Of a DNA stretch of 64,000 bases, positions 27,162-35,629 are shown piece after piece. Both the position numbers and the translations under genes were made by a program. Below the pieces are notes generated by a model. The model saw only the letters and a list, made by a program, of their open reading frames with translations. It searched no databases and was not told where the DNA came from. The stretch covers positions 62,001 through 126,000 of the forward strand of contig NZ_CATNLY010000034.1 of the NCBI RefSeq assembly GCF_950100655.1, written 5' to 3'. This stretch comes from Pleomorphomonas sp. T1.2MG-36. GTDB taxonomy: Bacteria; Pseudomonadota; Alphaproteobacteria; Rhizobiales; Pleomorphomonadaceae. Numbering within the stretch: the stretch's first letter is position 1; every line of letters begins with the position of its first letter.

Positions 27162-27492
27162 ACCCTCGTCTCCCTGACTGATACGGACAAACCGCCCGCA
27201 TCGGCGGATGAGAACGATCTCATTTGCGAGTGAAATTGTCACAGACACTCTGCGCTGTCAATACTGATGAAATATCTATGTAGTCGACCTCTTCTACGAC
27301 TTTTGGAGGTACGCTAGACTACGAGTCGAGCTTTCGGAGCGGACGAGAGATGAGGCGCCGGCCCTGGCTCGGCGAGGGATGACGACCGACCGTTGAGACA
27401 AATGGGATCGAGCTCATTGAAGCGGACCACGGGTCGCGTTCCACGCAACATTTAAGCTCCGGAGGAGGTTCGGAGCCAGGAGGACAAGCAAC
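27162..27492. other. 331-bp divergent promoter region between lacI-type gene and HPS-PHI
   Basis: No gene seen. A weak promoter candidate lies at 27236-27264 (TTGTCA, 17 nt, CAATAC) reading toward HPS-PHI. A strong ribosome site (CCAGGAGG) precedes the HPS start. No clear copy of the 25934 operator. Confidence 0.35.
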
Positions 27493-28122
27493 ATGAAGCT
27501 TCAGCTCGCGCTGGACGACATTTCGACCGACGAGGCCCTGGCTTTGCTCGATCGCGTGCATCCGTTCATCGACATCGTCGAGGTCGGCACGCCGTTCCTG
27601 CTGGAGGAGGGACTGCGACCCGTACGGCTCTTCCGGTCCCGTTATCCGGACCTGCCCGTGCTGGCCGACGCCAAGATCATGGATGCCGGCCACTACGAGG
27701 CTCGACAGGCCTTTGCCGCCGGTGCCGCCTACGTGACGGTTCTCGGCGTCACCGATCTCCTGACCGTCAAGGGATGCCTTGAGGTGGCGGCCGAGTTCGG
27801 CGGCACGGTGGTCGCCGACATGATCTGCGTCGAGGATCTGCCGAAGCGGGTCCGGCAGTTGGAGGACCTCGGCATGAAGGCCCTGGCGGTCCACACCGGC
27901 GTCGACCAGCAGGCCGCCGGTCGTACGCCGGCCGACGAACTCGCAGTGATGAAGCAGGCGTCGCGGCAGTCCGAGCTGTTCGTGGCCGGTGGCATCACCC
28001 CTGCGACGCTGTCCCGATACATCGATCTCGGCGCCGACGTCGCCATCGTGGGGAGCGGCATCCGGCATGCCCCCGACCCGGTGAGCGCCGCCGAGGAGCT
28101 TGCCCGATTGGCGCGGCGCTGA
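27493..28122 (+). CDS. 3-hexulose-6-phosphate synthase family protein
   Basis: 209 aa, OMP-decarboxylase-superfamily barrel. MKLQLALDDIS, EVGTPFLLEEG, the catalytic LADAKIMDAGHYEA (DxKxxDAG) and VAGGITPATL follow HPS. HPS condenses formaldehyde with ribulose-5-phosphate; the related 3-keto-L-gulonate-6-phosphate decarboxylase (UlaD) shares most of these motifs. The PHI gene 26 bp downstream strongly favours HPS. It could serve formaldehyde fixation, or run backward to make ribulose-5-phosphate from hexulose phosphate. Confidence 0.83.
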   Translation: MKLQLALDDISTDEALALLDRVHPFIDIVEVGTPFLLEEGLRPVRLFRSRYPDLPVLADAKIMDAGHYEARQAFAAGAAYVTVLGVTDLLTVKGCLEVAAEFGGTVVADMICVEDLPKRVRQLEDLGMKALAVHTGVDQQAAGRTPADELAVMKQASRQSELFVAGGITPATLSRYIDLGADVAIVGSGIRHAPDPVSAAEELARLARR

Positions 28123-28148
28123 CGACGACAGAGGAAAGGGAAGAGATC

Positions 28149-28709
28149 ATGAGCATAGCCGACTTCACCGGCACGATCCTCGACGAACTGCGCTCTGTCC
28201 TGTCGAGAGTCCCAGCGGCCGAGGCCGACGCCTTCGTCGCCGACATCCTGTCGGCAAGACGGATCTTCGTGGCCGGTGCCGGACGATCCGGCCTCGCCGG
28301 ACGCGCCTTCGCCATGCGCCTGATGCACTTCGGCTTCGATGCCTTCGTGATCGGCGAGATCGCTACCCCGGCCTATTCGGCGGATGACCTACTCGTTGTC
28401 TGCTCCGGATCGGGCGAAACGGGGAGCCTCGTGTCCATCGCGGAGAAGGCGCGACGGATCGGCGGCAAGATCGCGCTGGTCACCATCGTTCCCGAGTCCA
28501 GCATCGGCAGGCTCGCCGACCGGCGCCTGACTCTGCCGGCACCGTCGCCAAAGGCGAAAGCCGGTGAAACGGTCCGGTCGGTCCAGCCTATGGGCTCGCT
28601 CTTCGAACAGGCAGTCCTGCTGTTCCTCGATGCCGTCATCCTTGAGCTGATGGCGCGGCGCGGCGTGATCAGCGAAGAGATGTTCACCCGCCACGCCAAT
28701 CTGGAATAG
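28149..28709 (+). CDS. 6-phospho-3-hexuloisomerase
   Basis: 186 aa SIS-domain protein with the canonical PHI features: FVAGAGRSGLAGRAFAMRLMHFG, VVCSGSGETGS, QPMGSLFEQ and the terminal TRHANLE. Interconverts 3-hexulose-6-phosphate and fructose-6-phosphate. With the preceding gene it makes a two-enzyme ribulose-monophosphate module, divergent from the sugar-uptake operon that holds a second, atypical SIS protein. Confidence 0.87.
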   Translation: MSIADFTGTILDELRSVLSRVPAAEADAFVADILSARRIFVAGAGRSGLAGRAFAMRLMHFGFDAFVIGEIATPAYSADDLLVVCSGSGETGSLVSIAEKARRIGGKIALVTIVPESSIGRLADRRLTLPAPSPKAKAGETVRSVQPMGSLFEQAVLLFLDAVILELMARRGVISEEMFTRHANLE

Positions 28710-28767
28710 CGGCTGACAAGCGCCCACCGAAGCGAAGCCGCCTCGCGGGCGCGCAAAGCCGACGACG

Positions 28768-29517
28768 TCAGATCGACAGCGTCGGCCGGAAAGCGTCACG
28801 GATCGCCTCCAGACCGGCGATGCGGCGAATTTCGGCCTCGACGAAGGCGTCGTCCCTGAGGCGGGCCGGACGCTCGATGGCGAGGCGGGCGACGATCCGG
28901 CCCGGACGGCCGGACAGAACCACGGCGTGATCGGCCAACCGAACCGCCTCGGACAGGTCGTGCGTTACCAGCACGACCGTCACACCGCGCTCCTGCGCAT
29001 CGAGCCGGACGAGTTGCTGCATCTCGCGCGACAGGCCGACGTCGAGCGCCGAGAAGGCTTCGTCGAGCAGCAGCAGATCCGGCTCGACGGCGAGAGCCCG
29101 TGCCAGCGCCACCCGCTTCTTCATGCCGCCGGACAACTGATGCGGATAAAGGCCGGCCTCGCTGTGACCGAGCCCCACCTTGACCAGCATCGAGCGCGCC
29201 CGCGCGAGCCGGTCGGCGCGCGCCAGCCGCGTGCCGGCGAGGCCAAAGGCGACGTTGCCGCGCGCCGTCCGCCAAGGCAGGAGGAGCGGATCCTGAAAGA
29301 CGAAGGCGGAACGCTCGAACGGCCGTTCGACGCGGCCGGCATCGGGGACGAGAAGACCGCCCAGGATCTGGAGCAAGGTTGTCTTGCCGGTCCCCGACGG
29401 ACCGAGAATGGCAAGGACCTCCCCCTTCGGCACCCTAAACTCGATGTCGTCGAGCACCCGCGCGCCGGCAAAGCCGTGCCCGATGCCGCTTGCCGCGAGC
29501 GCACCCTCCTGGCTCAT
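28768..29517 (-). CDS. ABC transporter ATPase (NitT/TauT type)
   Basis: 249 aa. LGPSGTGKTT, Q-loop FVFQDPLLLPWRT, LSGGMKKRVALARAL and LLLDEAFSALD, as in SsuB/TauB/NrtD. The Q-loop motif DPLLLPWRT is characteristic of this family. ATG at 29517 overlaps the stop of the permease gene. Last gene of a substrate-binding protein, permease, ATPase operon convergent with PHI. Confidence 0.9.
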   Translation of the reverse strand: MSQEGALAASGIGHGFAGARVLDDIEFRVPKGEVLAILGPSGTGKTTLLQILGGLLVPDAGRVERPFERSAFVFQDPLLLPWRTARGNVAFGLAGTRLARADRLARARSMLVKVGLGHSEAGLYPHQLSGGMKKRVALARALAVEPDLLLLDEAFSALDVGLSREMQQLVRLDAQERGVTVVLVTHDLSEAVRLADHAVVLSGRPGRIVARLAIERPARLRDDAFVEAEIRRIAGLEAIRDAFRPTLSI

Positions 29518-30308
29518 GTGGCCTCCCCCGGCAAACCGCGCCGCCACGTCTCGAAATGCCGGCGGACGGGCTCGATGACGAGGCGGTCGACGACGAGCAG
29601 CAGCGCCACCACCACGATCACCCAGGCCATGGTCTTGGCGGTATCGACTTCGGCGCGGGCCGCCGCCAGGCCGTCACCGATGCCGCCGGCGCCCGACAGA
29701 AGCTCGGCCATCACCGCCACTTTCCAGCTCATGGCGAGCGCCGTGCCAAGAGCCGGCAGCAGATAGGAGAGTACGTGCGGCAGGTAGACGTCGGCGATCA
29801 TCGCCCCGAGCGGCACGCGGAAGGCGCGGGCCATGGTGCGGAGCCCACCATCGACCGTCCGCGTACCTTGCGTTGCCGCGGCGAACACCACCGGTCCCGC
29901 GGCGACCGCCACCGAGAAGGTGGCCGCGAGGCCCGAGCCGCCGAACCACAGCAGCGACAGCACCACCCAGGCGATGGCCGGTACGCCGATCAGCATGGTG
30001 GCGATCGGTTGCAGCATGGCCCTGACCGGCATCGAACGACCGGCGATCCCACCCAGGAGCGAGCCGGCCAAGGTTGCCGCGAGAAACCCCGATAGAGCGT
30101 CGCGCGCCGTCGTGACGACGGCCGGCCAAAGATCGCCGCTGGCGACGATGCGCCCAAGGGCGACCAGCGTGGAGAGAGGTGACGGCAGCACGAAGTCGCC
30201 ATAGACGCGATGGCCGACCTCCCACAGCGCGACGACCACGGCGAGCCCCAACGCCGCCCAGCGGCGTTCGCCGCCGCCGACAAGCCGGCGCCAGGAGGTG
30301 CTGGCCAT
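29514..30308 (-). CDS. ABC transporter permease (NitT/TauT type)
   Basis: 264 aa, about six helices. The coupling-loop pattern RTMARAFRVPLGAMIADVYLPHVLSYLLPALGTAL matches binding-protein-dependent transport permeases of the SsuC/TauC group. It starts 3 nt after the binding-protein gene ends and overlaps the ATPase start. Confidence 0.9.
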   Translation of the reverse strand: MASTSWRRLVGGGERRWAALGLAVVVALWEVGHRVYGDFVLPSPLSTLVALGRIVASGDLWPAVVTTARDALSGFLAATLAGSLLGGIAGRSMPVRAMLQPIATMLIGVPAIAWVVLSLLWFGGSGLAATFSVAVAAGPVVFAAATQGTRTVDGGLRTMARAFRVPLGAMIADVYLPHVLSYLLPALGTALAMSWKVAVMAELLSGAGGIGDGLAAARAEVDTAKTMAWVIVVVALLLVVDRLVIEPVRRHFETWRRGLPGEAT

Positions 30309-30311
30309 CCT

Positions 30312-31331
30312 CTACGGCCCCCAATAGAAGGCGGTTGCCGGCAGATGGTCGGCGACGATGTCGGGCGACAGCGTCATGAGGGCACTGAAATAGGCTTCAA
30401 GGTCGACCTTGGCTTCGAGCGCCGACGCGACTTTCAACCGAAAGCGAGGCAACGAGGCCTCGACGATGGGTGCCGGCAGCTTCAGCGGATCGGCGATCAG
30501 CGCGGCCGCCGCCTTCCGGTTATCGGCGACCCAGCCCGCCGCTGCGACCGACGCGGTATGCAGCGCCGAGACGACGTCGGGGTGTGCGTCGAGAAAGGTC
30601 TCCGTCACCGCGAGGCCGGCCTGCGGAATGCCAGCCGGCCGGCCGCTGCGGGTCGCGTAGAGTTCGGTCACATCGAGGGCGCGGGCGATGGAAATGCCCG
30701 CCTGCTTCGCCTTGATCTCGGCGGCGCTGGCCGCCGGCTCCGGCAGTACGGCGGCGTCGGCCTTGCCGGCAAGGAGCAGGGGCACCGCCTCGGCCGACGT
30801 GCCGACATAGGAAAGAGTGACGTCACGGTCCGGATCGAGCCCGGCCGACTTGAGCACGAAGCGGGTGAGAAGATCCGGCGCGTCGTTCTTGGCGCCGACC
30901 AGCAGCGTCTTGCCGCGGAGATCCTCGACGGTGTCAAGGCGCACGCCCTGGCCGGCAAAGACGTAGAGCAGTCCCCATGTCAGGACGTTGACGAGCCGGA
31001 CCCCGGCGCCGCGATTGAAGAGGTTGGCGGCGGCATAGGTCGGCGCCGCGAACAAGGCGATATCGCCCGAGACCACGCCCGCGCGCATCTGGTCGGCCGT
31101 GCGCCAGACCTCGAAGCTTGCATCGCCAACCAGCGGCGCCAATGCACCCGAGGCCACGGCGCGCGCCAGCACGACCGAGGGTGACGCCGGCATGCCCCAG
31201 ACCGTCAGGCGGTCGAGGGCCGCAGCCTCGGCCCTTGCCAGAGCTGGTAACCCGACAAGACCGGCTGCGATGGCTGCGCACTCGATGAAGCGGCGGCGGC
31301 TCATGCCGACAGGCATGGATAAATCTGTCAT
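30312..31331 (-). CDS. ABC transporter substrate-binding protein with Tat signal
   Basis: 339 aa. Twin-arginine leader (MSRRRFIECAAIAAGLVGLPALARA), then an NMT1/SsuA-like fold (DRLTVWGMPASPSVVLARAV, KTLLVGAKNDAPDLLTRFVL, AAVLPEPAASAAEIK). Ligand unknown. Tat export suggests folding or a cofactor before transport. The operon lies beside, and divergent from, the [FeFe] hydrogenase operon, so a link to hydrogenase or anaerobic cofactor supply is possible but unproven. Confidence 0.83.
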   Translation of the reverse strand: MTDLSMPVGMSRRRFIECAAIAAGLVGLPALARAEAAALDRLTVWGMPASPSVVLARAVASGALAPLVGDASFEVWRTADQMRAGVVSGDIALFAAPTYAAANLFNRGAGVRLVNVLTWGLLYVFAGQGVRLDTVEDLRGKTLLVGAKNDAPDLLTRFVLKSAGLDPDRDVTLSYVGTSAEAVPLLLAGKADAAVLPEPAASAAEIKAKQAGISIARALDVTELYATRSGRPAGIPQAGLAVTETFLDAHPDVVSALHTASVAAAGWVADNRKAAAALIADPLKLPAPIVEASLPRFRLKVASALEAKVDLEAYFSALMTLSPDIVADHLPATAFYWGP

Positions 31332-31705
31332 GGCGGAACCTGAGATCGGCGGTATGGCCGCCTCCTGAGAGGAGTTCTCATTACACTAGACCAATTTGGT
31401 CGCCGGGGAAATCGCCAGCCGAGCCTCCGAACCGGAGGAACAACGAACTGGAAACCAAGTTATTCCGATGATTTACGGATAGGGCTTCACCTTCATACGC
31501 GATAACGCGTAACACGAAAGCTGAGAACCATAAGCATCTAAATCGAAAAAGAGAAAAAGCAACTACGTAGCCCGCGACGTTTGACTTTCATCATTGCTGT
31601 TTGCATGGCAGATGCCTATGGAACGCATGATACGGACACATTTCCCCGAGGGTCGCTCGCCTGTGACAGACTTATGGGGAACGCCCAACCAAGTGGGGAT
31701 GGAGC
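31332..31705. other. 374-bp divergent region upstream of the [FeFe] hydrogenase operon
   Basis: No gene supported. A locally AT-rich stretch (31490-31600) and an FNR-like half-palindrome at 31581-31594 are the only signals. GGGGATGGAG is the ribosome site for the next gene. Confidence 0.45.
31581..31594. promoter_or_regulatory. Possible FNR/FixK-type site
   Basis: TTGACTTTCATCAT compared with TTGAT-N4-ATCAA: 8 of 10 fixed positions agree. It lies 112 bp upstream of the hydrogenase operon start. Weak by itself; anaerobic control of a hydrogenase would be expected. Confidence 0.3.
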
Positions 31706-33706
31706 ATGGCACAGGTTGTTTATGGCGTGTGGGACGGCGTCGTCCACGACTATCGCCAGGGAAAGGCCGTGGAGGGCGCGACGCCTCCCGACCTCAAGGA
31801 CTTCGAGGTATTTGACGACAACAACCCGATCCGTGCCTTCGTGGCCGATCGCGGCTTCTTCGTCTTCGACGAGAAGGTCAACCTCATCGACACATTCTGG
31901 CAGTATCTCAGCAAGGCTGCCGACGAGTCCTGCGGCAAGTGTACCCCTTGCCGCATGGGCACCGTGCTGGTGCGCGACGCTCTCGGCGCCATGCGTCGCG
32001 GTCTCGATGCCGACCTCGGCCTCGACGAGATCGCAACCATGGCCGAGCAGATGCGCGCCACCTCGCTCTGCGGTCTCGGCCAATCCTGCGGCACCGCGCT
32101 CGGCAAGGCCATCGCCGCCTTCCGCGACGAGTTCGAGGCCGAACTCGCCAAGAAGGAGCCGGCCCGCCAGCAGCACGCCATGAGCTACATGACGGCGCCC
32201 TGCATCGAGGCCTGTCCGTCCAAGGTCAACGTCCCCCGCTACATCGACTACATCCGCGACGGCAAGCCCGAGCACTCGCTCGGCGTCATCCTGCAGAAGT
32301 ATCCGATGGCCGCCACCTGCAGCCGCGTCTGCGTCCGCTTCTGCGAAGCGGCCTGCCGCCGCAAAATGGTCGACGAGGCGGTCGGCATCAAGATCCTGAA
32401 GCGCTACGTCGCCGAGTATCAGACCGGCCCGCATCCGCTGGTGTTCTCCAAGGAGATGATCGCCAACGTCCTGCCGGAAGACCAGCGCGTCGCCGTCGTC
32501 GGCGCCGGCCCGGCGGGCGTCTCTTGCGCCTACCATCTGCTGATGCGCGGCTACCACGTCGATGTCTATGAAGCACAGGGCGAGATGGGCGGCATGGCCG
32601 CCATCGGCATCCCGTCCTACCGTCTTCCGAAGGACGTTCTTCTCAACGAGATGAACGCCATCACCAAGCTCGGCGGTCGCTTCTTCTTCAACCAGCGCCT
32701 TGGCACCGACTTCTCCGTCGATGACCTGATGCAGCGCGGCTACAAGTCGGTGTTCCTTGCCCTCGGCTGCCAGGAAGGCACCAAGATGGGCTGCGAGAAC
32801 GAAGACACCAGCCTTGAAGGTTACGAGTCCGGCATCGGCTTCCTGCTCAAGGTCCACGACCACGTGGCCGGCATCAAGACGCACAACATCGATGGCGAAG
32901 TGGTCGTCGTCGGCGGCGGCAACGTCGCCATGGACTGCGTCCGCTCGGCCATCCGCATGGGTGCCAAGAAGGTTCACCTCGTCTACCGCCGCACCGAGGC
33001 CGACATGCCGGCCGACCACGAGGAAGTCGTGGCCGCCCATGCAGAAGGCATCGAGTTCCATGTTCTGACCAACCCGCTCTCCATCATCTCCGAGAACGGC
33101 AAGGTCACCGGCGTCAAGCTCACCAAGATGGAGCAGACGGAAATGGACGCCAAGGGTCGCCGCAACGTGCGGCCGATCCCCGGCAGCGAGTATGTCATGC
33201 CCTGCTCGGTGGTGATCGCCGCCATCGGCCAGCAGGTCGATACCGGTTCGGTCAAGCCCGAAGACGGCGTCGAGATGAGCAAGTGGAACTGGGTGGTCGC
33301 CAACAAGGAGACGCTCGCCACGTCGCGTCCGGGCGTGTTCGCCGGCGGTGACTGCTACCTCGGCCCGTCGACGCTGATCGCCGCCATGGCCGACGGCCTC
33401 AAGGCTGCCCGCAACATCGACGATTACCTGCGTCGGGGTTCGACCCGCTTCTTCCCGCGCTCCCGCATGCGCAAGATCCTGGAGAACAACAAGCTGTTCT
33501 CCAACGACTGCATCGAAGTGCCGGTCAAGAACGAGTACCGCGTCCACCATCCGGAACTGTCGCCGGAAGTGCGCAAGACCATGTTCGGGGAAGTCGAGCA
33601 GATCATCAGCTCGGAGGACGCCTACAAGGAGTCCATGCGCTGCATGCGCTGCTACCGCATCTACTCCGTGATCACCGAACACTCCATCCCCGAAGGAGCG
33701 GCGTGA
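31706..33706 (+). CDS. NuoF-type Fe-S tail fused to GltD-like FAD/NAD(P) oxidoreductase, hydrogenase partner
   Basis: 666 aa. Residues ~55-135 are the C-terminal domain of NuoF/HydB: ESCGKCTPCR (C76, C79, C82) with a fourth ligand at C122, the N3-type [4Fe-4S] site. The FMN/NADH-binding part of NuoF is missing. Residues ~155-610 are GltD-like: cysteines in APCIEACP and CSRVCVRFCEAAC for two [4Fe-4S] clusters, FAD motif VVGAGPAG (~264), NAD(P) motif VVVVGGGNVAMD (~405). A further CMRCYR lies at the C-terminus. hydA follows after 4 nt, so this is its likely electron partner, with the pyridine nucleotide handled by the GltD module. Confidence 0.85.
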   Translation: MAQVVYGVWDGVVHDYRQGKAVEGATPPDLKDFEVFDDNNPIRAFVADRGFFVFDEKVNLIDTFWQYLSKAADESCGKCTPCRMGTVLVRDALGAMRRGLDADLGLDEIATMAEQMRATSLCGLGQSCGTALGKAIAAFRDEFEAELAKKEPARQQHAMSYMTAPCIEACPSKVNVPRYIDYIRDGKPEHSLGVILQKYPMAATCSRVCVRFCEAACRRKMVDEAVGIKILKRYVAEYQTGPHPLVFSKEMIANVLPEDQRVAVVGAGPAGVSCAYHLLMRGYHVDVYEAQGEMGGMAAIGIPSYRLPKDVLLNEMNAITKLGGRFFFNQRLGTDFSVDDLMQRGYKSVFLALGCQEGTKMGCENEDTSLEGYESGIGFLLKVHDHVAGIKTHNIDGEVVVVGGGNVAMDCVRSAIRMGAKKVHLVYRRTEADMPADHEEVVAAHAEGIEFHVLTNPLSIISENGKVTGVKLTKMEQTEMDAKGRRNVRPIPGSEYVMPCSVVIAAIGQQVDTGSVKPEDGVEMSKWNWVVANKETLATSRPGVFAGGDCYLGPSTLIAAMADGLKAARNIDDYLRRGSTRFFPRSRMRKILENNKLFSNDCIEVPVKNEYRVHHPELSPEVRKTMFGEVEQIISSEDAYKESMRCMRCYRIYSVITEHSIPEGAA

Positions 33707-33710
33707 GACC

Positions 33711-35561
33711 ATGTGCAACGTCGAAACCCTCATCCCCGTCGGCGCCGAGGCCACCATCGGCTTCAAGATCAACGGCAAGGCCCTGACGGCCTATCCGAAC
33801 GAGACGATCCTCTCGGCCGCCCGCCGGCACGACTTCTACATTCCGACGCTGTGCGAGCTGGCGGACATCGACCACACCCCCGGCACCTGCCGCGTGTGTC
33901 TGGTCGAGATCCAGATGCAGGGCCAGGCCAGCACCCACATGGTGACGGCCTGCAACACGCCGGTTAAGGAAGGACTTGCCGTCGAGACGCGTACCAAGAA
34001 GGTGCGCGACATGCAGAAGCTGCAGGTCGAGCTCCTGATGGCCGACCATCTTCAGGACTGCGCCACCTGCATCCGGCACGGCTCGTGCGAGCTGCAGGAC
34101 GTCGCCCAGTTCGTCGGCCTCAAGGAAAACCGCTTCTTCGACCCGATCCGCGTCGCCACCCGCGAGATCGACCGTTCGTCGCCCGCCATGGTTCGCGACA
34201 TGACCAAGTGCATCCGCTGCCAGCGGTGCGTCACGGTCTGCCGCAACTACCAGGAAGTCGATGCGCTGGTCGTGACCGGCACCGGCCTCGACACGGCGAT
34301 CGGCCTGCGTCACGGCAAGAACCAGAAGGACTCCACCTGCGTCACCTGTGGCCAGTGCGTCCTCGTCTGCCCGACCGGCGCTCTTGCCGAGAAGGACGAG
34401 ACCGATCGCGTCCTCGACTACATCTACGATCCGGAGATCACCACCGTTCTCCAGTTCGCGCCGGCCATCCGCGTCGGCTTCGGCGAGGAGTTCGGCATGG
34501 CGCCGGGCACCAACGTCGAGGGCCAGATCATCGCCGCCTCCCGCAAGCTCGGCATCGACATCGTGCTCGATACCAACTTCGGCGCCGACGTGGTGATCAT
34601 GGAGGAAGGCACCGAACTGCTGCATCGCCTCGGCGAACGCAAGCGTCCGACCATCACCTCCTGCTGCCCGGCCTGGATCAACTTCGCCGAGGTCCATTAC
34701 CCCGAGCTGCTGCCGCTGCTCTCCTCCACCCGCTCGCCGCAGGCAGTGGTCGGCGCCATCGCCAAGAGCTATCTGCCGGTCAAGATGGGCCTGGATCCCA
34801 AGAAGATCCGCGTCATCTCCATCATGCCCTGCACGGCCAAGAAGGACGAGATCGTCCGGCCGCAGCTCGCCGACGATGACATGCCGAACGTCGACGTGGT
34901 GCTGACGACGCGCGAGTTCGCTCGCCTTCTGAAGCGCGAAGGCCTCGATCTCAACACGATCGAGCCGTCGACCTTCGACAACCCCTACATGAGCGAGTAC
35001 ACCGGCGCCGGCGTCATCTTCGGCACCACCGGTGGTGTCATGGAAGCGGCGCTGCGCACCGTCTACAAGGTCGTCAACGGCAAGGAACTCGACAAGATCG
35101 AGCTGACCCAGCTGCGCGGCTTCGAGGGCGTTCGCTCCGCCACCGTCGACCTCGGCGGCAACATCGGCGAAGTGAAGATTGCCATGGCCCATGGCCTCGG
35201 CGAGACGCGCGCCCTGATGGAGGCGATCAAGGCCGGCGAAGCCGACTTCGACTTCATCGAGATCATGGCCTGCCCGGGTGGCTGCGTCGACGGCGGCGGC
35301 ACGCTCCGCTCCAAGAAGCAGTACCTGCCCTACGCCCTGAAGCGGCGCGAGACGATGTTCAACATCGACCGCAAGGCCAAGGTGCGCCAGTCGCACAACA
35401 ACGAGCAGGTCAAGGCCCTCTACCGCGACTTCCTGGGTTCGCCGAACTCCGAGAAGGCGCATCACCTCCTCCACACGTTCTACAACGACCGCAAGGCCGA
35501 GCTGGAACTGACGGTCAAGGAGATCTGGGGCGAGATCAAGATGAGCACCATGATCTACTGA
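33711..35561 (+). CDS. hydA: [FeFe] hydrogenase catalytic subunit
   Basis: 616 aa with the full CpI-like accessory set: [2Fe-2S] (C48, C60, C63, C81), His-Cys3 [4Fe-4S] (H113, C117, C120, C126) and two [4Fe-4S] (C167-C177, C210-C220). The H-cluster motifs are intact: TSCCPAW (316-322, including the proton-transfer cysteine), MPCTAKKDE and MACPGGCVDGGG. It should be catalytically competent rather than sensory. No NuoE-like subunit and no hydEFG maturases are in the window, so maturation genes must lie elsewhere. A strong terminator follows. Confidence 0.95.
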   Translation: MCNVETLIPVGAEATIGFKINGKALTAYPNETILSAARRHDFYIPTLCELADIDHTPGTCRVCLVEIQMQGQASTHMVTACNTPVKEGLAVETRTKKVRDMQKLQVELLMADHLQDCATCIRHGSCELQDVAQFVGLKENRFFDPIRVATREIDRSSPAMVRDMTKCIRCQRCVTVCRNYQEVDALVVTGTGLDTAIGLRHGKNQKDSTCVTCGQCVLVCPTGALAEKDETDRVLDYIYDPEITTVLQFAPAIRVGFGEEFGMAPGTNVEGQIIAASRKLGIDIVLDTNFGADVVIMEEGTELLHRLGERKRPTITSCCPAWINFAEVHYPELLPLLSSTRSPQAVVGAIAKSYLPVKMGLDPKKIRVISIMPCTAKKDEIVRPQLADDDMPNVDVVLTTREFARLLKREGLDLNTIEPSTFDNPYMSEYTGAGVIFGTTGGVMEAALRTVYKVVNGKELDKIELTQLRGFEGVRSATVDLGGNIGEVKIAMAHGLGETRALMEAIKAGEADFDFIEIMACPGGCVDGGGTLRSKKQYLPYALKRRETMFNIDRKAKVRQSHNNEQVKALYRDFLGSPNSEKAHHLLHTFYNDRKAELELTVKEIWGEIKMSTMIY

Positions 35562-35586
35562 GATCGGGCGCTCCGAGACAATCGAG

Positions 35587-35621
35587 ACCGGGCGGCGGGC
35601 CAACCTGCCGCCCGGTTTTTT
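35587..35621 (+). terminator. Rho-independent terminator of the [FeFe] hydrogenase operon
   Basis: ACCGGGCGGC and GCCGCCCGGT form a perfect 10-bp stem with a 10-nt loop, followed by six T. It sits 25 nt past the hydA stop. Confidence 0.9.
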
Positions 35622-35629
35622 ATTGGGCT

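Noticed and set aside
31616..33778. A 720-codon minus-strand frame opposite the NuoF/GltD fusion
   Set aside because: Antisense artefact; the plus strand carries clear cofactor motifs, a ribosome site and operon context.
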